From Kryptolebias marmoratus (taxonomy: Eukaryota > Chordata > Actinopteri > Cyprinodontiformes > Rivulidae), in contig NC_051433.1 in assembly GCF_001649575.2 (NCBI RefSeq), positions 30,568,208 to 30,632,207 on the forward strand: a stretch of 64,000 bases of DNA, written 5' to 3'. Position numbers and translations under genes: made by a program. The notes beneath the pieces are model-generated. The model made no database searches, had not been told where the DNA came from, and saw nothing but the letters and a program-made list of their open reading frames with translations. Positions 12,637-24,106 of the stretch are shown here, one piece after another. Position 1 is the first letter of the stretch. Each line of letters begins with the position of its first letter.

Positions 12637-12864
12637 GTTTAGACCAGGGGTGGGTAACCCTGGTCCTCAGGGCCACTATCCTGCATGTTTTCCTTGTTCC
12701 TCTGCTCCAACACACCTGATGTGAATCAATGGGTGATTAACAGGCTTCTGCAGAACATGAAGAGGTGATTTAACCACTGAATCAGGTGTGTTGGAGCAGA
12801 GAAACAAGGAAAACATGCAGGATGGAGGCCCTGAGGACCAGGGTTGGACACCCCTGGTTTAGAC
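12637..12864. mobile_element. hAT-type MITE with 8-bp target-site duplication
   Basis: The element at 12645-12856 starts CAGGGGTG and ends CACCCCTG, and is flanked by identical 8-bp copies of GTTTAGAC (12637-12644 and 12857-12864). The whole 212 bp is nearly palindromic, with both arms carrying TTGGAGCAGAG-type blocks. An 8-bp duplication and C/GAGGGGTG termini are typical of hAT MITEs, which are abundant in teleosts. Confidence 0.9.
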
Positions 12865-12869
12865 CAACC

Positions 12870-13690
12870 TCTGCTATACTATACTGTTCTAGAGTTGTGC
12901 CACTCAGGGTGGCAGCACATTGGTGTAGCTCTCTTGAATTGAATTGAATACCAGCCTCACTAGTCAGAAAAAAAGTAGCTTTTGTAAAGCTTTAAAAATC
13001 TTTTTTTCTTTATTTCTTTTTTCTCTAGGAATCAAATAGAATAGAGTAAAACTGCTAAGACCGTGCTTTTTCGGAGCACAATATACCCACTGTTTTTTTT
13101 AAAAAGGGGGGAATATAAATTCTTTAATGCTGATCTTTTTTACATCAAACCTGGAGCTCATTGTACATAAATTCTTGTGTTTGACTAAATATGATCTGAA
13201 TGTAAAGGTTATGTTAATGACTATCATATTTAGGTTAGTTGTGGCATTTTGTCACAATTTATTTAAAAAAAAATTGGAGATAAATAACTTTAAGAGGATT
13301 TGAATGCAAGTCTCTCAAATATAAGCACATTGCTATATCCATTATTTCAATGGACCACACCATCAGAATAACCATTGCCTTTCCTTTAAAAAATATGATT
13401 TTGCTTCTCCATTTTATCACATCAACAGGCAACTATGATGCCAAGCACAATCTCATTTAATATTGCACATCATTACACTCAAAGTATGTGCTCTGAATGA
13501 CTCTCAGATATGACCACACTAAATTTAAAAAAGGTTGAAGATTATCAATTGTAGATATGCATTCAATGATTTTCAAATAGAAGTATCTGCATAACATAAA
13601 ATTAGAAGGATTGTCGGAAACTGCATGTAACAAAGTTCTTCTTCTGTAAAAGTTTTGTGACCTAAAAAAAAGATCGGTGATAGGTGTTTT
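12870..13690. other. AT-rich intergenic stretch, nothing recognised
   Basis: No open frame, RNA gene or repeat boundary could be supported here. The sequence is A/T-rich with short homopolymer runs. Confidence 0.5.
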
Positions 13691-13694
13691 TATT

Positions 13695-13870
13695 CAATTC
13701 AGTTTGATTCAGTTTATTTATATAGCCCCAATTCATAACAAAAGTCATCTCAGTGCACTGTACAAAACCATTTACATACAATATAAAAGTCATTTAGTAA
13801 AAGTTATCTATCTAAGGTAGCCAGCAGTTTGCGCTGAATTTTCACTTCGTCACAGTCTCCCATCCCATAG
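13695..13870 (-). mobile_element. 5'-truncated LINE 3' end
   Basis: Reverse complement of the 3' end of the LINE at 5270-6500: it shares the GGGAGACTG block, the dispersed C-to-A rich middle, the TGTACAGTGC block and the terminal GAATTGAAT-type tail. It is a severely 5'-truncated copy. Confidence 0.75.
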
Positions 13871-14059
13871 AAGCTGCCACTAGGGTGCCAGTGTTGTGCT
13901 GGAAGCTGCCATTATCTTATCATGCCATTATCACTGCTGCTACTTTTTGTCAATTCTTAGCTAACAGGTTAATCATATTGTCTGATATTAAATATTTACT
14001 TTAAAATGATTGAACTGTGTAAGACAAGATAACTGCTTTTACTTAAGATAGAGACAATT

Positions 14060-14640
14060 CCAGGGGGTTGACAAGAACACAGGAGTAATTTGTCCAAGAG
14101 CGAGACCAAAACCAGACACAGACACGTAACTAAAGGTAAGTGGTTTATTTACAGGTGACAAGTTATGTACAGTGAGCCGGGTCCGGGAATGGTCTGAAAG
14201 GCAAGAGGAGCAGGGTGAGTCTCGGGTACCAATCCTACAATCAGCTGAGTCTATTAGGTGGTTGAATAGTGTTTCTGTTCTTACAGGTCCAGGAGGTGTC
14301 CAGCTGTGTGGAGGAGGTGAAGGAGGTGTTCCAAGTGATCCAGGAGACGAGAAGCCAGTAGTCCTGTCCAGGTAAGTATCCAGACATCCAAGGTAAGTTT
14401 CCGTGAGGTGTGAAGGTCCTAACGTGACAAAGAACCTAAGATCGAGGTCGCAAAGAAAACTTGGTTAGCAAAGCATCGACACTGAGATTAGATACTATGG
14501 CTGAGAATCTAACCCAGGAGGTTCGATGCTCCAGCGAAGATCTGGTCTCAGCTGGAAGCTTAAGTACTGGCAGGTCTCATCAACAAAATCAGGATCACCT
14601 GTGAAACCAAACGTTAGAGGAGCCGCCCCAAGGCGGGGCT
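14060..14640. repeat. Unclassified interspersed repeat
   Basis: A purine-rich stretch (GAGACCAAAACCAGACACAG, then GTAAGTGGTTTATTTACAGG) resembling a dispersed teleost repeat and the block at 8500-9010. No termini were identified and no coding potential is visible. Confidence 0.35.
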
Positions 14641-14730
14641 AACTCCAGATCCCTACAGGGGTGAAATTATGTTCCACAGGATGGTGCCATGGATGTGCAA
14701 CATGATGCCAGAGGTTGCCATGGGACACCA

Positions 14731-14731
14731 T

Positions 14732-14803
<72 letters not shown>
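14731..14803. repeat. (CA)n(TA)n microsatellite
   Basis: A run of CA dinucleotides passes directly into about 46 bases of TA. Open frames through it (IYIYIY peptides) are artefacts. Confidence 0.97.
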
Positions 14804-14804
<1 letters not shown>

Positions 14805-14805
<1 letters not shown>

Positions 14806-16480
14806 TCACTAATCTATGTAATTTTTTGCAGGAAAGCTCTATCGTTGTCGACAGCCAGGTTGCAGCTGTCTGGTGCCAACAACAAAAGTTTGATGAGAGA
14901 GTAAAGCTTCCTGTTGTTCTCGACTCTGACAAGCAAGACCAAACAAGGCTCTCCAGACCCTCAAGACCTGGGATGAACAGCTTGATGAATACTCTCCAGC
15001 GGAGCAATTTACTTTTGTTTTTGAAGAGAAGGTGGACTATGAAAAGTTCTGCTGCTACATTATGGACAAAAGGAAACTGAAGGTTTCTGCTAGGTTTCAA
15101 TAACTTCTGTTAATAAAGATATTATTACGAGTAACCATATGTCTTCATTACTGCAGCTTCTCCCCATCTGAGATAGAGGTGAGGGGGGAGACACACTAAT
15201 CAGAGTAGCTTAAGAATTTAGGTACAAATATGAAAACCTGACCTCATTTTCACCCCCAAGTATCCTGTGGAACTATGTCATACCCTGGTAATCACTGACG
15301 ACCTCATGGCCAGGGGCTTTCAGAGTGCCAACGTGTTTGAGTTATCATGTTCTGAGTAAGAATTCATATTAGCCATCAATGCTGTGTTACAAACCAGCTA
15401 CTTGTGGATTGCCTTTTTCATTACAGAGTGTTAAATACATAGAAAGCACTGTTTAGGACAGTTTCCAAAGAAAATGCAGTCACTTCTTTAAAGGTTTTAC
15501 ACATGTTAATAAGCAATAGCATAATTTCTAAACCGTAATTTACTGACAGGCAATATAAGGAAACCGTTTGCCCAAAATCGGCTCTGGCATCCCCTAAAAC
15601 AGTGGCCTCAGCCAGACTCTGGCCACCTAGTGGCATCTCTACTATACCGGAAGTGCCATTACTAGCTGCCACTGCCATGAATTAAGCTTGGCACTGCTGG
15701 AAATACACTGGCTTATGCTCCCTAGTGGTTGGTTATATTTTTGTTTTTAAGTCGACACAATCTCAATGCTGTAAAAGCAGCACTGTGACAATGCTGAAAA
15801 CACAATACAAAATAAAACACTCTAAAAGCTCTGCTTCTTCTGAGTCTCCTGCATGTTATATGCATTCCTTGGTGTTTTGGTGTGTTTCTGCTCAAAAATG
15901 ACCGCCCCAATATATCAGATTATAAATCCACAATAATGCATACCGTCTCATCAATCAATGCTATGAAGCAATGAAGCAATGGATGCTATTCATATACAAG
16001 CATTGTGGTGTTCCCCTTTAAAATCCTCACACCTCCAGAAACAAAACTGCCCGTTTTATCTGGCTGGCTGGCCCATGAAGGTTGGAGGTTAAAAAAAAAA
16101 AGCTTTCAGCTTTGAGGTTCACAGTGTCAGCAGGTTGATGTAATCATGACCTCTGACAACAAGGCAGAGTTCTTTTAATAGGTGTATGAAGCACAACCAG
16201 CAACAGCACTTAGTTTTGCAGGGAGCATGATTGTTACCCCTGTATTTACAGCTGTTAAATATCCTTAATGAATCTGTAGCTGTTGCATTATTACAATGAA
16301 AAACAAAACAAAAATAAACAAACAACAAAACAACAACAACAAAGACAAAGAAACAAAACCCCTCAGTAATTTAAAGTATTCTTTTTTATTTCCTAGTTGG
16401 TATTTTCCTACGAAGGACCATCTCTACCAAAAATAAAATCTAAGTTACGACATACCATCTCAAAGTTCTGTCCTAGCATC
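14805..16480. other. Intergenic stretch without supported genes
   Basis: Only short chance frames occur. The stretch includes an A-rich tract near 16290-16360. I see no gene, RNA or repeat border. Confidence 0.45.
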
Positions 16481-16860
16481 TTATTGTTATGATTTAGCAT
16501 TTCAAAAATAATGACAAAATTATTAAAATTGTGTCTTAAAATCGTGAGATGCTGTCTTAACCTCCTAAGACTCGAACTCTTGCATGGCATGCATTTTTAA
16601 TTTCTCTTTGTTATTTGCTGATTAAGACCTGATGTGTATAAAGGAATGCTAATAAAATGTGGTCCTAGGAGGTTAAAGTTGTAACTTAGCATCTCTTAAT
16701 TGTGACTTATTTCATAATTATAAGATGCTATCTCAAAATTATACCATCTCATAATTATGACCTAGTATAATATTATTATCCTATATTATCTCGAAGTTAT
16801 GACTTCCGTTTTATTTTGAGATTCCATAATTTTGAGATGGTATCAAATAGTTACAGCTTA
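16480..16860. repeat. Degenerate minisatellite with embedded MITE
   Basis: A loosely repeated unit around ATCTCATAATTATGAC / ATCTCAAAATTAT recurs on both sides of the MITE at 16561-16672, consistent with an old tandem array that the MITE later entered. Confidence 0.6.
16557..16676. mobile_element. piggyBac-like MITE with TTAA duplication
   Basis: The 112-bp element at 16561-16672 begins CCTCCTAAGAC and ends GTCCTAGGAGG (inverted, 10 of 11), flanked by TTAA on both sides (16557-16560 and 16673-16676). TTAA duplications with CC-type termini fit piggyBac MITEs common in fish; TTAA is also used by Kolobok, so the superfamily is an inference. Confidence 0.85.
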
Positions 16861-16963
16861 GAAGATCTTATTATTTTATTTTTTTCGGTTGCAATTCCTT
16901 TGTCCAGGTCCTTGCAATTGAGATCTTGATTTGAACAGGTTTTAAATCCGGATTTTAAAAAAA

Positions 16964-17010
16964 ACTAGAGAAATTGCATTTCCTGCGAAAATGCAGTGTG
17001 AATGCTTTTT
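16964..17010. repeat. 45-bp module shared with 22487-22532
   Basis: The block beginning CTAGAGAAATTGCATTTCC and running to GTGTGAATGC is identical to the left end of the repeat array at 22487. This is an isolated terminus-like copy. Confidence 0.8.
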
Positions 17011-18094
17011 TAAATAATGAATGTTATTCATAACCTTATTCAGATCCCCTCTAGAGCAGGACAATACTTGGCCCTACCTTTAAACAGACATAAATATACT
17101 TCCTTATTTTTTCGATATTCAGATCGGAGTGAGGCCTTCCACGTATTATTTGTAGACACCACTCCAGCTGTGTTTTCGGCTTTGAGAAGGGAAAAAAAAA
17201 CACGTCTCCCCCAGACAAACTCTTGGCTATCTGCTATCTGACTTGCATAATCCATAAGCACATTGCTTTACCGTGTTGATCGAATCTTTATATCGAATCT
17301 AGCTTACATAGTCAGAGATGCTGAGGACATGTGACTGAACAATGACCCATGGGAGGCGGGGTTTTGCAAAAGGTCAATTGGGAGGTTGTTAACAATACCC
17401 AGCCCTAAAATTTAGTAATGTGGACAAAGTTTGGGATTTAGAGTTAGTAAGAACGATTAAAAAATTCTTCAATATTAAAATACTTCAAAAGTATCAGTAT
17501 ATAGTATTTCTGTACTATTCAAGTATTAAATCTGTGTAATCCTGTCAGTGTTGTATATACTGTATGATCACAAATTGTTTGAGTGAATGCATGAGTGCAA
17601 CTCCAGGAGGGTGAAACAAACAGACAAAAGAATGCTTAGTTTATATCATGGTCAGTCAGTGCTTCATTCTAACTTTTGTTTTCATTCTGTTTTGTGACTG
17701 CAGACAGGATCTTGCCTGTGCAGTGAACACCTGATGGACATAAATGACTCCAGCTGAAGTGGTGACTTGACAACCTTGCCTGCCTTCCTCAGCAAAGTTT
17801 GGACTTAGTGACTTGTTACTCTTTATCAACCCAGGGCAAGTGGACAAAGCTTAGTCATGTTTTTCTTCAGTCATGAATTATCCTTAATGTGGACTCAGTG
17901 GACTCAGTTTTTTTGAAATCACAGCAATACTTGAAGAGTATGTAAGTGACCGGAAATTTCATAAGTTTTGTTTTTCACAGAATGTGTAAAAACAAATTGT
18001 TTCTTTAAGTGGATCAATCATAGTCTGCTATTTCCTTCATAATTAACCATAATTAAATGCTGACAAACTGCAATCCCTTATGTGTTGTACTGTA

Positions 18095-18540
18095 TTTTTT
18101 ACGGTGAAATTCTGGCAACCACAGCTGCCGGTAATTTACCATAAAGTTGACTTTAATAAGTAAATACTTTAAAATATAATACAGCTTTGCTGTGTTTTTC
18201 ACTGATTTAGACTAATTTTGTTTACAATATATATGTTTTTCAGAAAGATTAACTGTACAAGCCGTAAAATGTTTTGCAGTATATTCATATTTTTTACATA
18301 AATCTTCTGTAAATAATTAACAGGTTTTTACTGTTAAAATGATAGTTTTAAAAATATCATACCGTAATGTCCCATACATAATGGCCGTATTTTCTACGTT
18401 GAAATTCTGGCAACCACAGCTGCTTTGTGTGCCCTATTTAATGTATTTATGTAATATCCTAATGTTGAATTGTCTCATTGTTCGTAACCCCCTGGCGGAT
18501 ATGTACTGTATGTTTCAATAAAGTTCATTAAAAAAAAACC
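18095..18540 (+). repeat. Dispersed repeat with two ATTCTGGCAACCACAGCTG units and an A-tail
   Basis: The block GAAATTCTGGCAACCACAGC occurs twice (near 18107 and 18401) with surrounding TTTTTACGGT-type sequence. The segment ends with AATAAAGTTCATT followed by nine A bases at about 18537, as expected for the 3' end of a retroposed or polyadenylated element. It forms the upstream border of the promoter region of the coiled-coil gene. Confidence 0.55.
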
Positions 18541-18544
18541 ATGG

Positions 18545-18812
18545 TGATGATGTCATCAGTCCCATTATGACATCACAATGATAATGGGTCTTGATAGTTT
18601 GTGCTCTTCGAGATCAAAGGATCAAAGATCAAAGGACAAACATCAAAGGGTCGATGATGTCATCAATGACACTTTACTTCAGAGCTGGCTGAAGCCAGCC
18701 AGAAATTCAGCTGGCTGAAGAGAAGAAAAAAGTCTTTTGAAATTCAAAATTATTTGATTTCCCTTTGGGATTAATACATTTGAAAAACAGGTAAAATCAA
18801 AAGCTTCATAAA
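18545..18812 (+). promoter_or_regulatory. Putative promoter with CRE-like and TCF/LEF-like clusters
   Basis: Two identical near-palindromes TGATGTCATCA lie at 18548-18558 and 18655-18665, with a related TGACATCA near 18569; these resemble CRE/ATF sites. Between them ATCAAAG occurs four times (18613-18619, 18621-18627, 18628-18634, 18642-18648), matching the TCF/LEF or SOX core. A GGCTGGCTGAAGCCAGCC inverted repeat follows near 18683. The density just upstream of an intact ATG is suggestive. Transcription factor assignments are inference, and no clear TATA box was found. Confidence 0.45.
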
Positions 18813-20678
18813 ATGGCAGAGAAAATAGGTGAATGGTATGATGGAAAAATAATGACCGATTTAATGGAAAACATATTGAGTAAATCTTCAGAACCCCTGC
18901 AGTGTCCCTCCTGTGGACAGGCGACAGCTTACTTCAACAAACAGGTAAAAACTCAAAAAATGTTAGGTTATTTCTGGGAAAGAAAGTACCTAAGGGACTC
19001 GGAAGAATGGAAAAAGGAATATAAATTATTAATATTACAAATTGACACTCTAAAAGAAAAGCTCCAAAAAGAAATTTCATCTGGTAGCAGGGAACAAATT
19101 AAAGCAAGAGATGAAAAAATTGGCTACCTGGAAAAAGAATTAAAGCAAGCCACAGAGGGCTGGAACAAGGCACTGAATTTAGTTAGAAAAATTAAATCCA
19201 CCTCAAAACAAGAAATGGATGTAAAAAATTGGAATAAAAGGTATTCAGACCTTGAGAAAAAATATGAAGAGTCTAAACTGGATATATTGGAGCTTGAAAT
19301 GAAAATCTCACAAGTGGAAACTAAGCTGCAGCAATCAGAAAAGCTTAACAAAGAGAAATCAAGAGAGTTACAGTCACTATCCTTACAAAAGCTAGAAATG
19401 CAAACATTAATTCAGGAACATGAAAATAATATGCAGGAGATGAAAAAGAAAACAGCTGAAGCTGAGCTAAAGGGTTTCAAGTTAGAATCAGTCGTTCATA
19501 AACTGAAAAAAAGGGTCATAACACTATTAGAAGTAAAATTGGATAGAGAAAAGAGATGTGAAGCAATAAAAGCAACATTGGGTTTAAGATTTCTTAATTT
19601 ATTAAAAAAATACAAAAGGGGAGCACATTTGGAAAAGGAATTGTCCGTTCAAAATGAAGAAATTAGGAAAGTACTCAAAAAACAAAATTTTGCCATGGCT
19701 AGAAACAAAGAACATGTTCTAAGTTTTATGGAAGGAATGGAAAAAACCCGACAAGATCTAGCTCATTTGAAATACATGTACACGATAGTAGAAGAAAATA
19801 GGAATATAAACAAAGAAATTATCAGTGAAAATAATAAAACTATCGAAGAACAAAACCTCAAATATCATCAATTAAAGTTGTTAGCAGATGAACTTCAAAG
19901 AAAAAAGCCCCCAAAAGGATGTAAAGTTTGTCAGAAGAGAAATGCAAGAAAAAAAACTCTTGACAGTGATTTGTTTGAGGAGATTAAAACACTGAAGAAT
20001 ACAATTATATCTTTCCAGACAGACCTTAAGAAGTGTTCCAAGTTTAGGTCGAACACCAGCCAATTTAATACTGCATGTATTCGGCTGATAAATAAACACA
20101 TGAAAGACGAGCATTATTTAACAGAGTATGAGAAACTGACAGAGGAAATTGCTAATGAAATGACAAAAGTCAGAAATTGTTATCAAAACACAATCAAGTC
20201 TAAAAATTCTGAGATAAATAACTTGAATAAGAGAATAGACAGACTGACTGTCCCTCAGTATTGCAATTTAGCTCCGAAGATAAACAAAAATAAAGAACAT
20301 ATTTTGCTTGAAAACCAAAAACCCTTTTTGAAACGGCAACAGGCAGAAAAAAACTTAAGGCTTAAGAATTTAAAAGATAAAATCCTTCCCAAGGTGGAGT
20401 GTTGGGGTAAAAACATAAAGGCAATCTTTAAACCATCAAAGTGTAGCTGTCAGAATACAGAGCCACACTTTCCTGACGACACCTTTTATCAGAGGGATGG
20501 ACTTTCACCACCATCATCACACACTCCCGAGTCTCCGTTCAGAGTACCCTCACCACCACCTCCAACACCTGGGGAGGAGGACGAGGAGAATTTATTCTCG
20601 CCGCTGTCTTCTTCTTCCACTGACTTTTGGCCACTACCATCTCAGAGCAAAGACAGTTTACCTAGAGTGGACATTTAA
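18813..20678 (+). CDS. Intronless coiled-coil protein, 621 aa, unrecognised
   Basis: I do not recognise this protein. The uninterrupted frame starts at an ATG in good Kozak context (A at -3, G at +4). Heptad-rich, Lys/Glu-rich coiled coils run over about residues 55-365 and 385-500. A CPSC pair lies at residues 31-34, CKVC at 370-373 and CSC at 544-546; the first two could be half zinc knuckles but are far apart. The C-terminus (about 565-621) is not coiled coil: it is Pro/Ser-rich, with PSPPPPTPGEEDEE followed by a serine run. No signal peptide or membrane segment is visible. Being a long, clean, single-exon frame among decayed repeats, it must be young, under selection, or both. It may be a retrogene, a fish lineage-specific gene, or part of an unrecognised element. 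A donor-like CAGGTAAAAT just upstream (18788) leaves room for a non-coding leader exon. Confidence 0.75.
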   Translation: MAEKIGEWYDGKIMTDLMENILSKSSEPLQCPSCGQATAYFNKQVKTQKMLGYFWERKYLRDSEEWKKEYKLLILQIDTLKEKLQKEISSGSREQIKARDEKIGYLEKELKQATEGWNKALNLVRKIKSTSKQEMDVKNWNKRYSDLEKKYEESKLDILELEMKISQVETKLQQSEKLNKEKSRELQSLSLQKLEMQTLIQEHENNMQEMKKKTAEAELKGFKLESVVHKLKKRVITLLEVKLDREKRCEAIKATLGLRFLNLLKKYKRGAHLEKELSVQNEEIRKVLKKQNFAMARNKEHVLSFMEGMEKTRQDLAHLKYMYTIVEENRNINKEIISENNKTIEEQNLKYHQLKLLADELQRKKPPKGCKVCQKRNARKKTLDSDLFEEIKTLKNTIISFQTDLKKCSKFRSNTSQFNTACIRLINKHMKDEHYLTEYEKLTEEIANEMTKVRNCYQNTIKSKNSEINNLNKRIDRLTVPQYCNLAPKINKNKEHILLENQKPFLKRQQAEKNLRLKNLKDKILPKVECWGKNIKAIFKPSKCSCQNTEPHFPDDTFYQRDGLSPPSSHTPESPFRVPSPPPPTPGEEDEENLFSPLSSSSTDFWPLPSQSKDSLPRVDI

Positions 20679-20834
20679 TGCTGAAGAACTGAATGAAAGA
20701 AAATTATTTTATTGAGATTTACGCACGGTTTTAATTTATTTCTGCTCTTTTTAAATGATTGTTCTGCTGTTTTTATGTCAAATCAAATTTATTTATAAAG
20801 CAAAAAAAAGAGGCTTGTTGTGCTGTTTTTAAAG

Positions 20835-21115
20835 ATTGTTTACATGTTCTCCCTTTGCTCACATGGGTTTACCCCGGGTACTCCGGTTTCCTCCCACAGA
20901 CCAAAAACATGCATGTCGTTTGGTAGATCTAAAGTGTCCGTAGGGGTGAGTGAGAGCCCTCCAGTGTGGTAGGCCCCGTGTCACCAACACTCTCACACTC
21001 AGCTGCCTAAACTGAGGACTAAAACTCTGCTACTTAAAGCAGGACTCCCCAGAAGAGCTCACTTACCAACGGTACCTTCCTGGTAAACAATTAAATAAAT
21101 AAAAACAATAAATCC
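20835..21115 (+). repeat. Dispersed teleost repeat with A/T tail
   Basis: Contains the block GGTACTCCGGTTTCCTCCC, then ACAGACCAAAAACATGCATG, which I know as a widely dispersed animal repeat, and ends in AATTAAATAAATAAAAAC. It could supply the polyadenylation signal (AATAAA at 21094) of the upstream coiled-coil gene. Family unknown. Confidence 0.6.
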
Positions 21116-21119
21116 ACAT

Positions 21120-22480
21120 CTACACTTTCTTTCCACCCTTGTTTTATTAATTTATTTTGCATTTTGGTGTTGACTCAGTTTAGCACCTCTTTTTAATTTG
21201 GGACTAATATTGACACATAATACAGGCTACAAGAGAGCCAAAGTATAACTAGTGACCTCATTTAATATTTTGTCTTAAGTGCTCATTATGTTTCAAAACG
21301 ATAGCTTCGGTTGTTCAATTTTTGTATTATTCTTTCACTTGTATTCCTGCGTCTGTGTCCCATTTAAACACATTACATGCTTCTATAGTTGACCCTGCTG
21401 GTTCATGAGTTGTTTTCCCAGCCCTCAGCCCTCGGTTTCAAACTGTGGTACAAGTACCACATTGAACTTGAGAAAAGTTTAGTAGGAACCTTTTACAAAT
21501 TCTTTAATATGTAAAAGGCTGAGTAATTAATAAGCTAAACTCTGATGCAAAACTCAAAAGTAGAGACAGCTAACAAGCAAATTACAATTACAATTTTGGT
21601 TTGAAATGGACACTACTGGAAACAAGGGATTGCCATGGAGATATTTTGAGGCGGCCTGTGGAAACAGCAGCAGACGATGATTAACTTAGGCGGCACCAGA
21701 AAGGTCTCTATTGGATCTGCTAGCAACAAAAGCTGCAAAATAGTAATGAACTTTAATTCAAGTTTCCTCAAAATTGTGTTTAAAATGTGGATCAGGAGAA
21801 GAACCAAGACGTCATGAACCTGTCGCATCTTAAACTACAGAGATAGGGTTTGAGGTTTGGTTAGTTTGGGGGTTTATGTCAGATATAAATATAATCTTGA
21901 AGTATGTAGTAATGTTGTTCGAAATTTCTGTAAAAATCACAAAGTAAAAGACAACATTCTGGCCCATTTATCCATAAGAAATTAAACGTTTTTACAGAAC
22001 AAGTGTCAAACTAAATCTTTGATAAACTCCCAAGCTGACAGTTACATGGTCATCCTTTGTTAAGAAACTTGTGCCCACCTCTTTCAAACTCACCTGTGTG
22101 CATGTGCTGCACTGACTAGCTGCAGTCAGTCCGTGCGCTCAAAGCGCAGGGCAGCACCTTGGCGCGTCTAATCAGGACACACACATCTCAGCAGCTTCCG
22201 TTTGAAGGAACACACATCTTTTCATAAGGAAACACAAATTTTTTTTTTCGACAGACAGACAATTTTTTTTGATTCCCAGCACGTCAGATTTTCTAAACAA
22301 AGAGGGTGATATAGCAGTTTAGACAGCTTTGTTTTAGCTGCTAGTAAATAAAAATTATAAACACCAGTGTACTCCTAAGAATGAGAACGATGACTGATTG
22401 GTTGAGACTAATGTTATTTGTTGTCTGGTTTCTGTATTTGTCCAAAACAGCTGTGCCTCCACAGTTCGGTATGAATACAA
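21120..22480. other. Intergenic stretch, nothing recognised
   Basis: I found no supported gene or repeat border. A C/G-richer patch lies at 22090-22200. Confidence 0.45.
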
Positions 22481-22486
22481 TTACCA

Positions 22487-24106
22487 CTAGAGAAATTGCA
22501 TTTCCTGCGAAAATGCAGTGTGAATGCTTTTTTTGCTGAATGATTTTGCTGAAAGCGGCTGAAGATATGCTGAACAGCTGAAGTTTAATGAAGATGCAAA
22601 AAGTGGAACAGAAGCTGATTTGTAGAAGATTTGCATANNNNNNNNNNNNNNNNNNNNNNNNNNNNNNNNNNNNNNNNNNNNNNNNNNNNNNNNNNNNNNN
22701 NNNNNNNNNNNNNNNNNNNNNNNNNNNNNNNNNNNNNNNNNNNNNNNNNNNNNNNNNNNNNNNNNNNNNNNNNNNNNNNNNNNNNNNNNNNNNNNNNNNN
22801 NNNNNNNNNNNNNNNNNNNNNNNNNNNNNNNNNNNNNNNNNNNNNNNNNNNNNNNNNNNNNNNNNNNNNNNNNNNNNNNNNNNNNNNNNNNNNNNNNNNN
22901 NNNNNNNNNNNNNNNNNNNNNNNNNNNNNNNNNNNNNNNNNNNNNNNNNNNNNNNNNNNNNNNNNNNNNNNNNNNNNNNNNNNNNNNNNNNNNNNNNNNN
23001 NNNNNNNNNNNNNNNNNNNNNNNNNNNNNNNNNNNNNNNNNNNNNNNNNNNNNNNNNNNNNNNNNNNNNNNNNNNNNNNNNNNNNNNNNNNNNNNNNNNN
23101 NNNNNNNNNNNNNNNNNNNNNNNNNNNNNNNNNNNNNNNNNNNNNNNNNNNNNNNNNNNNNNNNNNNNNNNNNNNNNNNNNNNNNNNNNNNNNNNNNNNN
23201 NNNNNNNNNNNNNNNNNNNNNNNNNNNNNNNNNNNNNNNNNNNNNNNNNNNNNNNNNNNNNNNNNNNNNNNNNNNNNNNNNNNNNNNNNNNNNNNNNNNN
23301 NNNNNNNNNNNNNNNNNNNNNNNNNNNNNNNNNNNNNNNNNNNNNNNNNNNNNNNNNNNNNNNNNNNNNNNNNNNNNNNNNNNNNNNNNNNNNNNNNNNN
23401 NNNNNNNNNNNNNNCTGAATTAGCATTAGCATAGTTGAAATAGCTGAAGCTATAGCTGAATATCCTGAAGCTAAAGCTAAATTAGCTGAAGCAATAGCTG
23501 AATTAGCTCAAACTATAGCTGAATTAGCTCAAACTATAGCTGAATTAGCATTAGCGTAGTTGAAATAGCTGAAGCTAAAGCTGAATTAGCATTAGCATAG
23601 TTGAAATAGCTGAAGCTATAGCTAAATTAGCTGAAGCTAAAGCTAAATTAGTTAAAGCTGTAGCTAAATTAGCTTAAACTATAGCTGAATTAGCATAAGC
23701 ATAGTTGAAATAGCTGAAGCTATAGCTGAATTAGCCGAAACTATAGCTGAATTTGCATTAGCAGAAGTAATATTAGCAGAAAAATGCTGAAACAGAAAGA
23801 AAAAAGCTGAATTTCAAAGAGTTGAACACAGCTCCATTCATTTTCAATGAGAAAAAAAATGTCAGAAAAAGCTAAATATCTGAAACAGCCGAAATTGCAC
23901 CAATACCAAAAGTCATAGCAGGAATGACGTTAATGAGCTGAACGTTTTGATATATGAACGGTTGAAATAGCTGAAAAATTGCGGAAGGAGATAGGTGCCG
24001 AAAAACGTACGGAATAGGGAAAGAATAATAAGAAAGAGAAACAGGAAAACAATGGTGTGAATGCTTAATAGCATTCACACAATGAATTATGCCATCTAGT
24101 TGCAAG
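22487..24106. repeat. AGCTGAA-type tandem array with CTAG-bounded ends (gapped)
   Basis: The left end is CTAGAGAAATTGCATTTCC...GTGTGAATGC (also found alone at 16964). An assembly gap covers 22638-23414. From 23415 to about 23770 short units of the type ATAGCTGAATTAGC / AGTTGAAATAGCTGAAGC repeat irregularly. Near the right end is a perfect 11-bp-arm hairpin GTGTGAATGCT-TAAT-AGCATTCACAC (24055-24080), then CATCTAG. The shared GTGTGAATGC at both ends suggests terminal inverted repeats of one element, with CTAG perhaps the target duplication. Frames across the N run are not genes. Confidence 0.6.

Noticed and set aside
22341..23434. Long open frames (up to 363 codons) on both strands
   Set aside because: They run through the 777-base N gap and consist almost wholly of unknown residues.
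23415..23770. CRISPR-like array
   Set aside because: Units are short, irregular and contiguous without unique spacers, and the host is a vertebrate; it is a degenerate tandem repeat.
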